From positions 1 through 64,000 of the forward strand of contig JAFWOY010000029.1 in NCBI GenBank assembly GCA_017509755.1: a stretch of 64,000 nucleotides of DNA, written 5' to 3'. The notes beneath the pieces were generated by a model, which saw only the letters and a program-made list of their open reading frames with translations, was not told the DNA's origin and ran no database searches. The stretch is from Bacteroidales bacterium. Its GTDB lineage: Bacteria; Bacteroidota; Bacteroidia; Bacteroidales; UBA932. Numbering within the stretch: the first letter of the stretch is position 1; every line of letters starts with the position of its first letter. This document shows positions 34,490-45,964 of this stretch, piece by piece. The translations under genes were made by a program, and so were the position numbers.

Positions 34490-34618
34490 AAAACCAACCG
34501 GCTTCTTTTCAAGACTACGGACCCTTCGGGTCCTATCCCTCCCAAAGCTGCGCTTTGGGCCCCTCCCACTCACGGCTGCGTGGGCGCAGACGGTCTTGAA
34601 AAGAAGCCGGTTGGTTTT
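34490..34618 (-). repeat. Triple-hairpin cassette in a 26-bp perfect inverted repeat, copy 2
   Basis: Outer arms 34490-34515 (AAAACCAACCGG...) and 34593-34618 are perfect inverted copies. The 77-nt interior contains GGACC-CTTC-GGGTCC, CCCAAAG-CTGCG-CTTTGGG and CCCAC-TCACGGCTGC-GTGGG, separated by CCCTCC spacers. Read on the minus strand, the interior matches the 27734-27853 cassette in order and in its GGGAGGGGCCC core. It directly follows gyrB in the direction of transcription and probably terminates it. Confidence 0.7.
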
Positions 34619-34640
34619 TCATTAAAATAAATCTATTGAA

Positions 34641-36692
<2,052 letters not shown>

Positions 36693-36703
36693 TTAAAGAG
36701 CCG

Positions 36704-38479
36704 CTAGAAATTCAGGCAGATGCCGCCGCCGAAATTGATGCCCGGCTCCAGGTAGAGCGGCATGTACTGATTCTTGTGGTTCAGCAGGTTCCCCACCTTG
36801 GCAAAGACCGAAAAATGCTTATTGATCAGATAGTTGAGATTCAAATCCACATCCACGATAGCCGGCACTGCGTACAGAGCGGGCGCCTCGTACATCACAT
36901 GGGGCAACTCGGAGTTATACTGGACCTGGTTGAACATCGCGCCGCTGGTCTTGCTGCGGTAATTGCACTCGATCTGCGCGATGAGCCGTTCCCGGAAATT
37001 GTAACGGACAAAGGCATAGCCGGTCCAGGCCGGCATTTCGGTCACGATGCTCTTATCGCCGCGGTCGGTATAACGGGCATAACGCAAGCGGCCTCCAAGC
37101 GCCAGTTCCTGCGAACGCCAGAACACCTCAGCCTGCGCCGAGAACTGGCTGACATCCCGGTAAGAAGCCGTCATCTGCCGCAGTGCCGTACCGTCGATTA
37201 CCGGAATGAAGATCATCTTGTTGTTGTATAGCTTGTAGTTGCCCTCCAGATTGATACCGAGGCGGCCGCCGATCACCCCTTCCAACGAAAGGGTCGCGTC
37301 CAACGGGCGGGAACCGAAATCCATCTCGCTGGTGGGAAGGACAATCGGGCAATCATCAATCATCCGGGAATAAGGGTTCAGGTCGTTGCCGCCAGTCACG
37401 ACGGCATGGGCCCACAGGGCCTTGTCAACCAGTGTGTAGCGAATATCCACATCCGGGAAGATGCTGCTGCGGGGCCGCAGGTCCAGGCCGGGTTCAGGAA
37501 TCGAACCGAGCATGCCGTAACGGGTCCCGAATTTCACGCCAAGCCGTGCATTCAGCCGTTTCCGCTGGTACTGGTAGATCGGAGAGAACTCGACGATGCC
37601 GATGCTGAAGTCGTGGATGCCGGCATAGGATGCATACTCGATGTTCATATCCACATAGATCCGGTGGATGTCAAACGAAGCACCCACATAGCCGTTGACC
37701 GTGAGGAAACCCTCCGACAACGTATCTCGGCCTGCCAGGATGCCTTCGTCCAGGGCGAACTCCTTGCCAGTCCTGCGGTACGAAAGCGTCACGTCGTAAT
37801 AGACGGTATTCTCCTCTTTCTGGGCTGAGTTCAGGTTAAAAGCGGCGGTCAGGCTGTTGTTCTTATGGTTGGCCGTCGGGAAATACCCGTCTGCCCAGGC
37901 GGCCACTGATTCTGCGCCATTCGGATCGGCCGTATAGTTGTACCGGTCGAAATCGTATTTGATGTCCAGCATCAGTTCCCCCGTGGCCCAGTCATACGTA
38001 AGGTCGCCGCCCACCGTATTTTCCTGCCGGGACGTTTTCAAGACCGGGAACGTATTGAAGCCACGTCCCAAGTCCCCGAAGAACGAGTTGTGACGGCCGT
38101 ACAGGCCGGAGCAGAAGCCGTTTTTCGGCTTGGATTGGATATAGATCTCCCCGGCCGGCATCCACCCCTTGTCCAGGGGGGCATACTGGGTTCCCAGACG
38201 CGTGAATACGAACGGAGTGCGGTTGGCGCCGACCGTCGCAAGCTGCACCGTCTCGTACGGGGTGAAATCGTAGAGATCGCCATACGGGCGGTTGAAGATG
38301 GAATAATCGAAGTGTACGTCGAAGCGGTGCAGGGAATCGTCCACCGAGACAGGGATGGCCGGCTTGCGGATCCCGTCGAGATTGACGTCGTAAGGACGGC
38401 TAACTTCCACTGTAGCCACCTGGGCCCGGAGCGTCACGGCACCGGCCAGCAGGCAAAGGATCAGTCCGAATCTTTTCAT
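36704..38479 (-). CDS. Outer-membrane beta-barrel protein without a plug
   Basis: 591 residues with a signal peptide (CLLAGAVTLRA-Q20). The rest reads as alternating beta strands with aromatic belts, including KTSGAMFNQVQYNSELP and the ending INFGGGICLNF. It resembles the barrel portion of TonB-dependent receptors but lacks CarboxypepD and plug domains. Its start overlaps the stop of the TPR gene by ATGA, so the two are translationally coupled and likely act together at the envelope. Function unknown. Confidence 0.78.
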   Translation of the reverse strand: MKRFGLILCLLAGAVTLRAQVATVEVSRPYDVNLDGIRKPAIPVSVDDSLHRFDVHFDYSIFNRPYGDLYDFTPYETVQLATVGANRTPFVFTRLGTQYAPLDKGWMPAGEIYIQSKPKNGFCSGLYGRHNSFFGDLGRGFNTFPVLKTSRQENTVGGDLTYDWATGELMLDIKYDFDRYNYTADPNGAESVAAWADGYFPTANHKNNSLTAAFNLNSAQKEENTVYYDVTLSYRRTGKEFALDEGILAGRDTLSEGFLTVNGYVGASFDIHRIYVDMNIEYASYAGIHDFSIGIVEFSPIYQYQRKRLNARLGVKFGTRYGMLGSIPEPGLDLRPRSSIFPDVDIRYTLVDKALWAHAVVTGGNDLNPYSRMIDDCPIVLPTSEMDFGSRPLDATLSLEGVIGGRLGINLEGNYKLYNNKMIFIPVIDGTALRQMTASYRDVSQFSAQAEVFWRSQELALGGRLRYARYTDRGDKSIVTEMPAWTGYAFVRYNFRERLIAQIECNYRSKTSGAMFNQVQYNSELPHVMYEAPALYAVPAIVDVDLNLNYLINKHFSVFAKVGNLLNHKNQYMPLYLEPGINFGGGICLNF

Positions 38480-41460
38480 CGCTTCAACGTTTTAAGCATG
38501 TCCAGCCGGCTCCGTACCTGCCCGAGTACGTCGTCATCCTCCCGGGTAGGCTGATAGCCGTCCAAAATACTGTTGAATGTCGCTTCCGCCTGGGTCAGGT
38601 CGCCCCGGTCGGCATACGCATCGCCCAGGACAATGAAACTCTTGGCCAGCCAGTACACCTGGCTGGAACCCGCATCGGAGAAGGCAAAGACCTGACGTTC
38701 CACTTCGGCGAAATCGCCCCGGTCATACGCCTCCTGGATCAAGGTGTAGGCGCTTTCCGCTCCATACGCATCGGCACGGTCGGAAGCAAGCTCGGTGAAG
38801 AGACGGCGGGCATTGTCCCGCTCGCCCGTTGTCCGATAAGCCTTAGCCATCAGGAAGCGTGCTTCGCGCGTCCCCACGACTTGGGCACTGCGGATCACCT
38901 CTTCATAGTCCTTGGCGCCGAAGGAGGCGCGCATCAGGCCATTGTAAGCATCCCGGCGGACATTGTCGTCCCGCGTCTGTCCGATAAGCTGCTGATAGGC
39001 TTCGGCAGCTTTCTGGTAATGCTGCAGGTCATAGTTGATGGCGGCGTAGGCCTTGATGGCATCTTCCTGGCAACTGGAAGGGCCCATCTTCATCACTTTC
39101 TGGAAATTGTCGGCAGCCGATTCCAAACGGCCCGTCGCCCGCAGGCTCTCAGCCAGATAGAAGGTCGCCTGCGCAGTCCGACCGCCGGTAGGATACTGCG
39201 CCAGGAAACGCTGCAACGCCGCGATGGCGGCCGTATAGCGTTCAGAGAGGAACATCTGTTCCGCCGCTCGGTAGAGCATCTGCTCGCGTTCCTCCGGACT
39301 CTTGATGTCGGAACGGCCGATCTCTTCCAGGTAGGTCAGGTATTCTTCCGGGCGGTTGCGCAACTGGTAGATACTTTCCAGGCCGGCCAGTGCATCGTCC
39401 GCATCCCCGGAGGAAGGTGCCGCGGCAACAACCGTCTTGTAGTACTCGATGGCTTTGTCGTACTTACGGTTGTTGGCATTGATGAGCGCCAGTTCCAGCA
39501 GAGCCTTCGTATAATATTCGTTGCCCTTCATCCCGAGCAGGGTGAAGAAGCACTCCGAAGCATTCTCGTCTTTCCCCGACTGGACGTAAGTCCTGCCCAA
39601 TTCGAAGAGCGCCTGCGGATACATCGGCGCCGTGCGGTGGATCCGCGTCACATCCCGGAGCAATTCGATCTTCTGGGAATCATTCCCCATCAGGCCATAA
39701 GCCACAGCCGCCTGCAACACCGGATAAAGGTCCTGTGAAGCGGGATCGGCCTGCCAGACGCGCTCATAAACGGCCGCCGCTTCGGCATACTTACCCTGCA
39801 TGAAGCACGCATCACCCAGGCGCGTCTGCGCATCACGCTCGTACTGGGCATATTCGCCGGAGACATTGAGGAAATTGCGGAAATTGTTCTCGGCATACAC
39901 AAAATTGCCGCTCTTCAGGTAATTGTAGGCCTGATTGTAAAGCGCTTGCGGATAGTCCGAGGTGCTGCGGAAATCTTCGTCGAGCAGCAGGTTGCCCAGA
40001 ATGGAAATCGCTTCGGAATAACGCTCGTCGCGGTAGCAGCACTCTGCCTGCCAGAAGCGGGCCAGGTTGCGCAGTTTCTCGTTCTCGCCGGTTTCCACAG
40101 CCGTCTCGAGCAGCGGTTCAGCCGCGCGGTAACCACGCCCTTCGATGAGTTGCAGGGCCCGGAAGAAGGCGGCTTTCTGCAGGTTGGCCGATGACTCGTC
40201 GGTATGCTGCCTGATGGCGCTCAACGCATCGACGGCAGACGCATAATCTTTCGAGAGAAGGAACGACGTAGCCATATAGTTATGGATGATGTCACCTTTC
40301 CCGCTTTCCGGATAGGCTTCCATATAGCGGCGGAACTGGGAGATGTCCGAATTGACGTCAAACGAGAGCTTGGCGAAATTGAACAGGGCGTCTTCCTGGA
40401 TCACGGGGTCGAAATCGCATTCGGAAGCTGCCTTGAAGGCGTCCAGGGCCGCAATCTTGTTCTTGATTTCCAAATAGCTGTTGGCAGTGTAATACCAGGC
40501 ATTCTGGCCGAGTTCGTCCTCCTTGCCCAGCACATGGGAAAACGACTCGATGGCGGCCGGCCAGGACTTGAGGCTGTAGGACACGATGCCGGAGAAATAA
40601 TGGTCTTTCCGGCTGAGTTCCGCCCCGCTCTGGGCGTAGATGTCCATGTACTTGCGGGCGGACACCTGGTCGCCTTTTTCGTAATAGGCTTCCGAAAGGA
40701 TGCGGGCCAGGCTGCTCTGCATCTCATTGTCCAGCTGCGCGTAAAGCGGCACACCTTTGCGGATCACATAGTCGTAATCCTTCAGCATCAGTTTGCTCTC
40801 CACGGCGAAATAATCGGCCATCTGGGAGAACTGGTTGCCCGGCCCCACCTGCTCGAAAAGCGGCACGGCCTCGGTGAACTGCTGGCGGATGTAATGGACA
40901 TAGCCTTTATAATAAGTGGCCGGCAAGGTAAACTGGGAGTGAGGCGCAGCCAAAACTTCTGAGAAACCTTCTTCGGCCCGCTCGTAACCGCCCGTGCGGA
41001 GATTGCTGTACGCTTTCTTGAAGGTGTAGCTTGTCCGCTGTGACTTGTAAAGGTGGTTGCGTTCGATGGTATTGTAGATGGCCAGTGCCTCGACATAGCG
41101 GCCCGTATCGAAATAGCGGGAAGCCAGCGCTTCCTTGACCATCGACTGTTGCGGGGCGTTGGGATATTTGCTGCAGAAGGTGTTGACGAGGCCCTCCGCG
41201 TTGACTTTGTCAAGGGCGATGGCACACATCACCTTGTAGGCCTCGATCTCCGATTTGTCCAGGGTGCGCAAGGATTCTTTCCCCAGCTCCGTGAACGCCT
41301 TTTCCGCGGCATAGTAAGACCCGCTGTAGTAGAGTTTGCGGGCCGATTCGAGGCGGTCGGAATGCTGCCGGTCCTTGACCTGGCCCCACAAGGGCGGCAC
41401 CGCCAGGAGCAGCAGCAGGGCCACTGCGCCGTTTCTGAGGTATTGGGTCACGCTTTTCAT
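38476..41460 (-). CDS. Large periplasmic TPR protein
   Basis: 994 residues. Signal peptide (AVALLLLLAVPPLWG-Q), then helical TPR-type repeats nearly to the end, with typical patterns such as ARKLYYSGSYYAAEKAFTEL, AQATFYLAESLRATGRLESA and KYAEAAAVYERVWQADPASQ. There is no catalytic domain. The partner beta-barrel gene follows with a 4-base overlap. A periplasmic scaffold or assembly role for an outer-membrane complex is plausible, comparable in logic to the TPR plus barrel pairs of cell-envelope machineries. No family assignment. Confidence 0.82.
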   Translation of the reverse strand: MKSVTQYLRNGAVALLLLLAVPPLWGQVKDRQHSDRLESARKLYYSGSYYAAEKAFTELGKESLRTLDKSEIEAYKVMCAIALDKVNAEGLVNTFCSKYPNAPQQSMVKEALASRYFDTGRYVEALAIYNTIERNHLYKSQRTSYTFKKAYSNLRTGGYERAEEGFSEVLAAPHSQFTLPATYYKGYVHYIRQQFTEAVPLFEQVGPGNQFSQMADYFAVESKLMLKDYDYVIRKGVPLYAQLDNEMQSSLARILSEAYYEKGDQVSARKYMDIYAQSGAELSRKDHYFSGIVSYSLKSWPAAIESFSHVLGKEDELGQNAWYYTANSYLEIKNKIAALDAFKAASECDFDPVIQEDALFNFAKLSFDVNSDISQFRRYMEAYPESGKGDIIHNYMATSFLLSKDYASAVDALSAIRQHTDESSANLQKAAFFRALQLIEGRGYRAAEPLLETAVETGENEKLRNLARFWQAECCYRDERYSEAISILGNLLLDEDFRSTSDYPQALYNQAYNYLKSGNFVYAENNFRNFLNVSGEYAQYERDAQTRLGDACFMQGKYAEAAAVYERVWQADPASQDLYPVLQAAVAYGLMGNDSQKIELLRDVTRIHRTAPMYPQALFELGRTYVQSGKDENASECFFTLLGMKGNEYYTKALLELALINANNRKYDKAIEYYKTVVAAAPSSGDADDALAGLESIYQLRNRPEEYLTYLEEIGRSDIKSPEEREQMLYRAAEQMFLSERYTAAIAALQRFLAQYPTGGRTAQATFYLAESLRATGRLESAADNFQKVMKMGPSSCQEDAIKAYAAINYDLQHYQKAAEAYQQLIGQTRDDNVRRDAYNGLMRASFGAKDYEEVIRSAQVVGTREARFLMAKAYRTTGERDNARRLFTELASDRADAYGAESAYTLIQEAYDRGDFAEVERQVFAFSDAGSSQVYWLAKSFIVLGDAYADRGDLTQAEATFNSILDGYQPTREDDDVLGQVRSRLDMLKTLKR

Positions 41461-41518
41461 CGTTCTATGATGCGAAAATAGTCAAAAAAAGTTAAATTTG
41501 TGCATCAAAGCATTCCTT

Positions 41519-42211
41519 ATGAGCACTGATGCAACGCCAGTCGTCCAGTTTCGGGCCGCCGACATCTCCAACGGGGAAATCGTCGTGGTGGAGAACCTCG
41601 ACCTGACCATCCTGCCCGGCGAATTCGTTTACCTGACAGGCAAGGTCGGCAGCGGAAAAACCTCCATCATCCGCGCTCTGACCGGGGAGAATCCCCTCCT
41701 TGGCGGAGCGGGATCCGTCGGCCCGTTCGACTTGACAAACCTGAAGAGAAAGCAAATACCATACCTCAGACGCACCCTGGGCATCGTCTTCCAGGATTTC
41801 CAGTTGCTGATGGACCGTTCCGTGGAGGACAATCTCCGCTTCGCGCTCCAGGCTACGGGCTGGAAAGACAAAGCCGCCATGGCCGAGCGCATCGAACACG
41901 TACTGGAAGCCGTGGGACTGCAGCACAAGGCGCACAAACTGCCGCACCAGCTTTCTGGCGGCGAGCAGCAGCGAGCCGCCATCGCCCGTGCCCTCCTCAA
42001 CGAGCCCGCCCTCATCCTGGCCGACGAGCCGACCGGCAACCTCGACGAGGAAACGGCCCGCAGCATCATGGGCCTGCTCTTCGACATCAACCGCCGCGGT
42101 ACGGCCATCCTGATGGTCACCCACAACCTGGCGCTTGTCCGCGCCTATCCGGCCCGTGTCATCACCCTCGAAAACGGAATCTGCCGTGAAGAAGTCCCAG
42201 CCCCGGTTTAA
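41519..42211 (+). CDS. ftsE: ABC transporter ATP-binding protein, FtsE-like
   Basis: 230 residues from ATG 41519; a -7-like TAAATTTG at 41493-41500 places the start here. Walker A GKVGSGKTS at about 42-50, Q-loop FQDFQLL, signature LSGGEQQRAA, Walker B LILADEPTGNLD, and the H-loop His in MVTHN. The sequence style is that of Bacteroidetes FtsE, the cytoplasmic ATPase partner of FtsX in division. No ftsX gene is adjacent, so a Lol-type or other exporter ATPase remains possible. Its last 26 bp overlap nth. Confidence 0.85.
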   Translation: MSTDATPVVQFRAADISNGEIVVVENLDLTILPGEFVYLTGKVGSGKTSIIRALTGENPLLGGAGSVGPFDLTNLKRKQIPYLRRTLGIVFQDFQLLMDRSVEDNLRFALQATGWKDKAAMAERIEHVLEAVGLQHKAHKLPHQLSGGEQQRAAIARALLNEPALILADEPTGNLDEETARSIMGLLFDINRRGTAILMVTHNLALVRAYPARVITLENGICREEVPAPV

Positions 42212-42836
42212 GCCGCAGTTCGCCCCGATCCTCACCTGGTTCGAGGCCAACCGGCCGCTGCCCAAGAGCGAATTGAATTTCCTTTCGCCCTACCAGTTGA
42301 TTGTAGCCGTCATTCTCTCGGCCCAGTGCACCGACAAGCGGGTCAACATGACGACACCCGCGTTTTACGAGCGCTACCCCGATGTCGCTTCGCTGGCCGC
42401 AGCCACGGCGGACGAAGTCCTGCCGCTCATCAAGTCGATCTCCTACCCCAACAGCAAAGCCGCCCACCTGGTTGCCATGGCGCAAAAGGTAATGAAGGAC
42501 TATGGCGGGGAGATCCCGCGTGAAATCGATGCTTTGATGACCCTGCCCGGCGTAGGGCGCAAGACCGCCAATGTGGTAACTTCCGTGCTCTACGACGAGC
42601 CTGTCATCGCCGTGGATACCCATGTTTTCCGCGTGGCGCACCGGCTGGGCCTTTCCGACGGGAAAACACCCTACGCCGTAGAATGCGACCTGGAGGCCGG
42701 GATTCCCGAAGAATTCCGGGCAAGGTCCCACCACTGGCTCATCCTCCACGGCCGGTACGTCTGCACGGCCCGGTCGCCCAAATGCGGGGAATGCGGCATT
42801 GCCCCCTATTGCCGCTACCATGCGCAATCACGCTGA
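42186..42836 (+). CDS. nth: Endonuclease III
   Basis: 216 residues from GTG 42186; no in-frame ATG is available. The helix-hairpin-helix is LPGVGRKTANVV with the catalytic Lys, the catalytic Asp is in IAVDTHVFRV, and the 4Fe-4S cluster is C-X6-C-X2-C-X5-C (CTARSPKCGECGIAPYC). Length matches the family. It is a DNA glycosylase/AP lyase for oxidised pyrimidines. The start lies inside ftsE and the end overlaps xerD by 17 bp, so all three are likely cotranscribed. Confidence 0.95.
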   Translation: MKKSQPRFKPQFAPILTWFEANRPLPKSELNFLSPYQLIVAVILSAQCTDKRVNMTTPAFYERYPDVASLAAATADEVLPLIKSISYPNSKAAHLVAMAQKVMKDYGGEIPREIDALMTLPGVGRKTANVVTSVLYDEPVIAVDTHVFRVAHRLGLSDGKTPYAVECDLEAGIPEEFRARSHHWLILHGRYVCTARSPKCGECGIAPYCRYHAQSR

Positions 42837-43728
42837 CATTTATGAAACCACCCTGCTCGACTTCCGGGACCACCTGAAGCTCGAGCGCTCGATGTCGCCC
42901 CATACCATCGCGGCCTACACGGGGGATGTCCGGAAGTATTTCGACTTGCTGCGCGCGGACGGTATCGCACCGGAAAACGCCTCCATCGACGAGATTTCCC
43001 GTTTCCTGGAAGCCCAGGTCTCAGCCGGCATCACCAAACGCTCGCAGTCACGCATCATCAGCTCCGTCAAGGCGCTTTACCGGTTTCTGGATGCAGAAGG
43101 CAAGTTGGGTGAGAATCCCTGTGACAAATTGGCGACACCCAAGATCAATCCCTACCTGCCGACCGTACTCAGTGTGGAAGAAGTGCTGGCAATCCTCGAG
43201 TCGGTGGACTTGTCCCAGCCCGAAGGACACCGCAACCGCTGCATCCTGGAAGTGCTCTATTCCTGCGGCCTGCGCGTCAGCGAGCTGGTGAACCTGAAGA
43301 TTTCCGACCTGTTCCTGGACGAACAGTTCATCCGCGTCTTCGGCAAAGGAAGCAAACAGCGGCTCGTTCCCATCGGAGAACCCGCCATCAAGGCCATCCG
43401 GCTGTACCGGGAAATCCGCGCCGCGGGGCCGGTTCAAAAAGCCGCGGAAGACATCCTCTTCCTCAACCGCCGCGGCGGCAAACTCACCCGCGAGATGATT
43501 TTCCACATCGTCAAGGAACAGACGGCGGCAGCCGGCATCCAGAAGAACGTCTCCCCGCACACCTTCCGCCACAGTTTCGCCACCCACCTGGTCGAAAACG
43601 GCGCCGACTTGCGCGTCGTCCAGCAGATGCTCGGCCACGAAAGCATCCTCACCACCGAAATCTACACCCACGTCGATACCCGCAAGTGGCAGGAAACCAT
43701 CCTGAAATACCATCCGAACCGGACGTAA
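42820..43728 (+). CDS. xerD: Tyrosine recombinase XerD
   Basis: 302 residues from ATG 42820. SAM-like N-terminal domain (FRDHLKLERSMSPHTIAAYT). The catalytic domain has Arg in YSCGLRVSELVNLK, Lys near GKGSKQRLVP, His/Arg in SPHTFRHSFATHLV, His in MLGHESILTT and the nucleophile Tyr in EIYTHVD. Standard XerC/D length. It resolves chromosome dimers at dif. It could instead be XerC, but the LGHESILTTEIYTHV ending favours XerD. Confidence 0.92.
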   Translation: MRNHADIYETTLLDFRDHLKLERSMSPHTIAAYTGDVRKYFDLLRADGIAPENASIDEISRFLEAQVSAGITKRSQSRIISSVKALYRFLDAEGKLGENPCDKLATPKINPYLPTVLSVEEVLAILESVDLSQPEGHRNRCILEVLYSCGLRVSELVNLKISDLFLDEQFIRVFGKGSKQRLVPIGEPAIKAIRLYREIRAAGPVQKAAEDILFLNRRGGKLTREMIFHIVKEQTAAAGIQKNVSPHTFRHSFATHLVENGADLRVVQQMLGHESILTTEIYTHVDTRKWQETILKYHPNRT

Positions 43729-43809
43729 GGCAAAATATGATTCAAAAGCGGGCATACAGCCACTGCCCAAGAGCCCGTCTTTCCAGCCGGGTTTGCCGTA
43801 TCTGGGTCA

Positions 43810-43843
43810 CGACAGGACGCTCATACGCTATGGAGTCCTGTCG
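43810..43843. repeat. 34-bp palindromic repeat, copy C
   Basis: CGACAGGA (43810-43817), 18 nt, TCCTGTCG (43836-43843), followed by CGGCAGG. Same arms and spacing as the copies at 27539 and 27611. The 43729-44284 spacer holds this, the inverted-repeat element at 44017-44167 and a hairpin at 44227. No gene is seen in it. Confidence 0.7.
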
Positions 43844-44016
43844 CGGCAGGGATTCCGTGTGCTATTTTGTGTCGTTCGGTCCACCGCATTCCGATACAGC
43901 CCAAAAGCATCAACATAACATGCTGACCATGAACGTGTTGCTATAGTCTATCTGTCCCCGTCAGAACAGAAAGACGGATTGGACACGGCGTGTAAGCGTG
44001 CCGGGCAATCCCTTTC

Positions 44017-44167
44017 GCCAAACAGGCGCAAGACGATACGCTTTCTGCGTAGTTAGGAGGAAGGTATCTGTGCGCTAAACCCCGAAATCGGCCTATGGAG
44101 CATAGCTTCAAGAACTCTATCGCTGATTATCAATACAATACGATGACCACCGGTGCGCCAGTTTGGC
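44017..44167 (-). repeat. Short inverted-repeat element with GCCAAAC ends, copy 2
   Basis: 151 bp bounded by GCCAAACAGGCGCA (44017-44030) and TGCGCCAGTTTGGC (44154-44167), imperfect inverted copies. Read on the minus strand, its second half aligns with the copy at 14248-14387, and similarity continues about 15 bp beyond the terminal repeat (GAAAGGGAT against GAAAAGGAT). Confidence 0.55.
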
Positions 44168-44226
44168 GATAATACTTTTGATGGTAACGAAAAGCCCGCA
44201 GATCTGCAATTCTTTCACAACACAGT

Positions 44227-44260
44227 CATCCCGCCACGGGCCCGGAGGGGTGGCGGGATG
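44227..44260 (-). terminator. Hairpin after the fimbrillin-like lipoprotein gene
   Basis: CATCCCGCCAC (44227-44237) pairs with GTGGCGGGATG (44250-44260), 11 bp perfect with a 12-nt loop. It lies 24 bp past the stop of the minus-strand lipoprotein gene. No T-tract. Confidence 0.6.
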
Positions 44261-44284
44261 CATAGCGTTTCGTCGGCCTGCTGA

Positions 44285-45952
44285 TTATAAATCATGTGCA
44301 AGCCGGACAGCAATACCAGATTTATCTCCATATCGGTATTCCCGGCCGACCGAGCCGTACCGGGAATCATATGTTATCCATAAGAAGCCTGGACCGACGC
44401 TGACGTGGACGTCATTGGTCCAATAACACCCGTAAGAATAAGAAGAATCAGACGTATCCACATAATTAGCTCTTTTACGGTAACCTGTGCTGGGAAGAAA
44501 AACCGCTCCAGCGGCTTCCATTGCTGCCCATTGGGAAGAGGAGAAAGATCCGTTACCCGCGCCTCCTGAGTTATTACAGTCTGGGGCTGTTCCCATCGTG
44601 CTCTCGTCCCATTCGAAATTGTCCGGAAATATGATCAGACCTTTCATGCCTACTACAGAAGATACTTTAAGAAAACGCGCGTTTTCAGTACTCCCGATTG
44701 AAGAAGTTTTGCGGGTGTGCAGCATGTAATCCAACTCAGCCCATGAAAGCGTGCGCCAGTAGTCAGCTGCATAGCCGTCGATGGCCAAACCGCCCCAATC
44801 CACGAATACAGCTGTGGAAACATTCGTGTAAGCACCGTCATTGGAGGTAGAGATACCATAATAGGTGTATGCAGTACTCCAGTCAAAAAGGTCCACCGTA
44901 CCACTTTCGGACAGTTTGGCATAAGGCTCGGTACTCTCTTTTACTTCGGTCGTAATCGTCGTGTTGCCAGGAGCGTTGCCGATGCGGTCATACTGGTTGG
45001 CTGCAAAGCCCCAGGTCCAAGTCTCGGCAGAAGCATCGTAGGTGGCTTGCAGGTTGCCGGGCGCGAAGGATACTTTCTTTGTGGCGGATATGCTGAATTC
45101 CGGCGTAATGGGAGTGCCCAGGGTGACTCCCCGTTTGCGGCCGCCGGCACGCTCAAGGCTGACGGCTGTCCCGGAAAGAATAGCCGAAGATACGGAGGTG
45201 GCTCCACGATTGACCACCTGCACATTCATCGGGTCCGTTCCCACAGGAACCGGCAGGGTGATGTAGATAAAGCCGCCGCCAGCCACGGCGGGCACGCCGG
45301 TAACGGCAATGGTCATACTCTTTGTACCGGAGAGGTTAGCAGCGGTGATTTCGGTCGTGCCGGGGACTACACTCGTCAATTCAGCGGTGCCGGTGACATC
45401 TGAGGTGAAGGTGAAGTGAAGTACGCCTGCCTGACAGTTGGTCACGCGGAAGCGTACCAGCGAGGCCACCTGCTTGAAGGAGAGGCTTGTGCTGCCGGCC
45501 TCTTTGGCGGCGACCATCAGGACCGGCGTTTTTGCGGCGTCCGCATCGGCGCCGCCGACATCGGCATAGGAGTAGGACGATGGAAGGTTGAAGGTCACGG
45601 ACGAGGCGGAAGGGATGGCTGAAACCAACGCTGAGGGGAAGGCAGCAAGACCAGCGCCTGAAGCATTGAATCCATCTTCCATCGTGAATTCGGCAGAGAC
45701 TCCTCCCAGCGTAGTTGTGCCGCTGTATGTGGCAGTGCCGTCAAATACCCGGATGGCGTCGAGGGCCGAGAAGGCGAAACTGCCGTCACGCTCGGACACG
45801 GTGGCTTTCGTGGTTTCGTCAACTATGGTGGCGGTCAGGATCACCGGGCCGGCCGGGCTGACCGTTTCCTGCCCGGGCTCCAACTCGTTGTTGCAGGAGA
45901 CGGCGCTTAGCAGCAGTGCTCCTGCCAGTATGAAATGCAATGTCTTCTTCAT
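44285..45952 (-). CDS. Fimbrillin-like / FISUMP-like surface lipoprotein
   Basis: 555 residues. Lipobox LLLSAVSC (Cys20). Residues of about 35-270 resemble the fimbrillin-type fold common in Bacteroidales (ILTATIVDETTKATVSERDG, FKQVASLVRFRVTN). The C-terminal half after FSISATKKVSFAPGNLQATY has the WSELDYML..R and final SGIAVRLAHDL style of the FISUMP paralogous domain, a probable surface-exposed module. Start ATG 45952, 12 nt after a 40-codon reading frame. It is likely displayed as a surface adhesin or pilus-type accessory; the ligand is unknown. Confidence 0.78.
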   Translation of the reverse strand: MKKTLHFILAGALLLSAVSCNNELEPGQETVSPAGPVILTATIVDETTKATVSERDGSFAFSALDAIRVFDGTATYSGTTTLGGVSAEFTMEDGFNASGAGLAAFPSALVSAIPSASSVTFNLPSSYSYADVGGADADAAKTPVLMVAAKEAGSTSLSFKQVASLVRFRVTNCQAGVLHFTFTSDVTGTAELTSVVPGTTEITAANLSGTKSMTIAVTGVPAVAGGGFIYITLPVPVGTDPMNVQVVNRGATSVSSAILSGTAVSLERAGGRKRGVTLGTPITPEFSISATKKVSFAPGNLQATYDASAETWTWGFAANQYDRIGNAPGNTTITTEVKESTEPYAKLSESGTVDLFDWSTAYTYYGISTSNDGAYTNVSTAVFVDWGGLAIDGYAADYWRTLSWAELDYMLHTRKTSSIGSTENARFLKVSSVVGMKGLIIFPDNFEWDESTMGTAPDCNNSGGAGNGSFSSSQWAAMEAAGAVFLPSTGYRKRANYVDTSDSSYSYGCYWTNDVHVSVGPGFLWITYDSRYGSVGREYRYGDKSGIAVRLAHDL

Positions 45953-45964
45953 GATTTCCGATTT

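Noticed and set aside
41519..43728. An ftsE-nth-xerD functional module
   Set aside because: The overlaps show cotranscription, but compact gene packing of unrelated housekeeping genes is a simpler explanation than a shared pathway.
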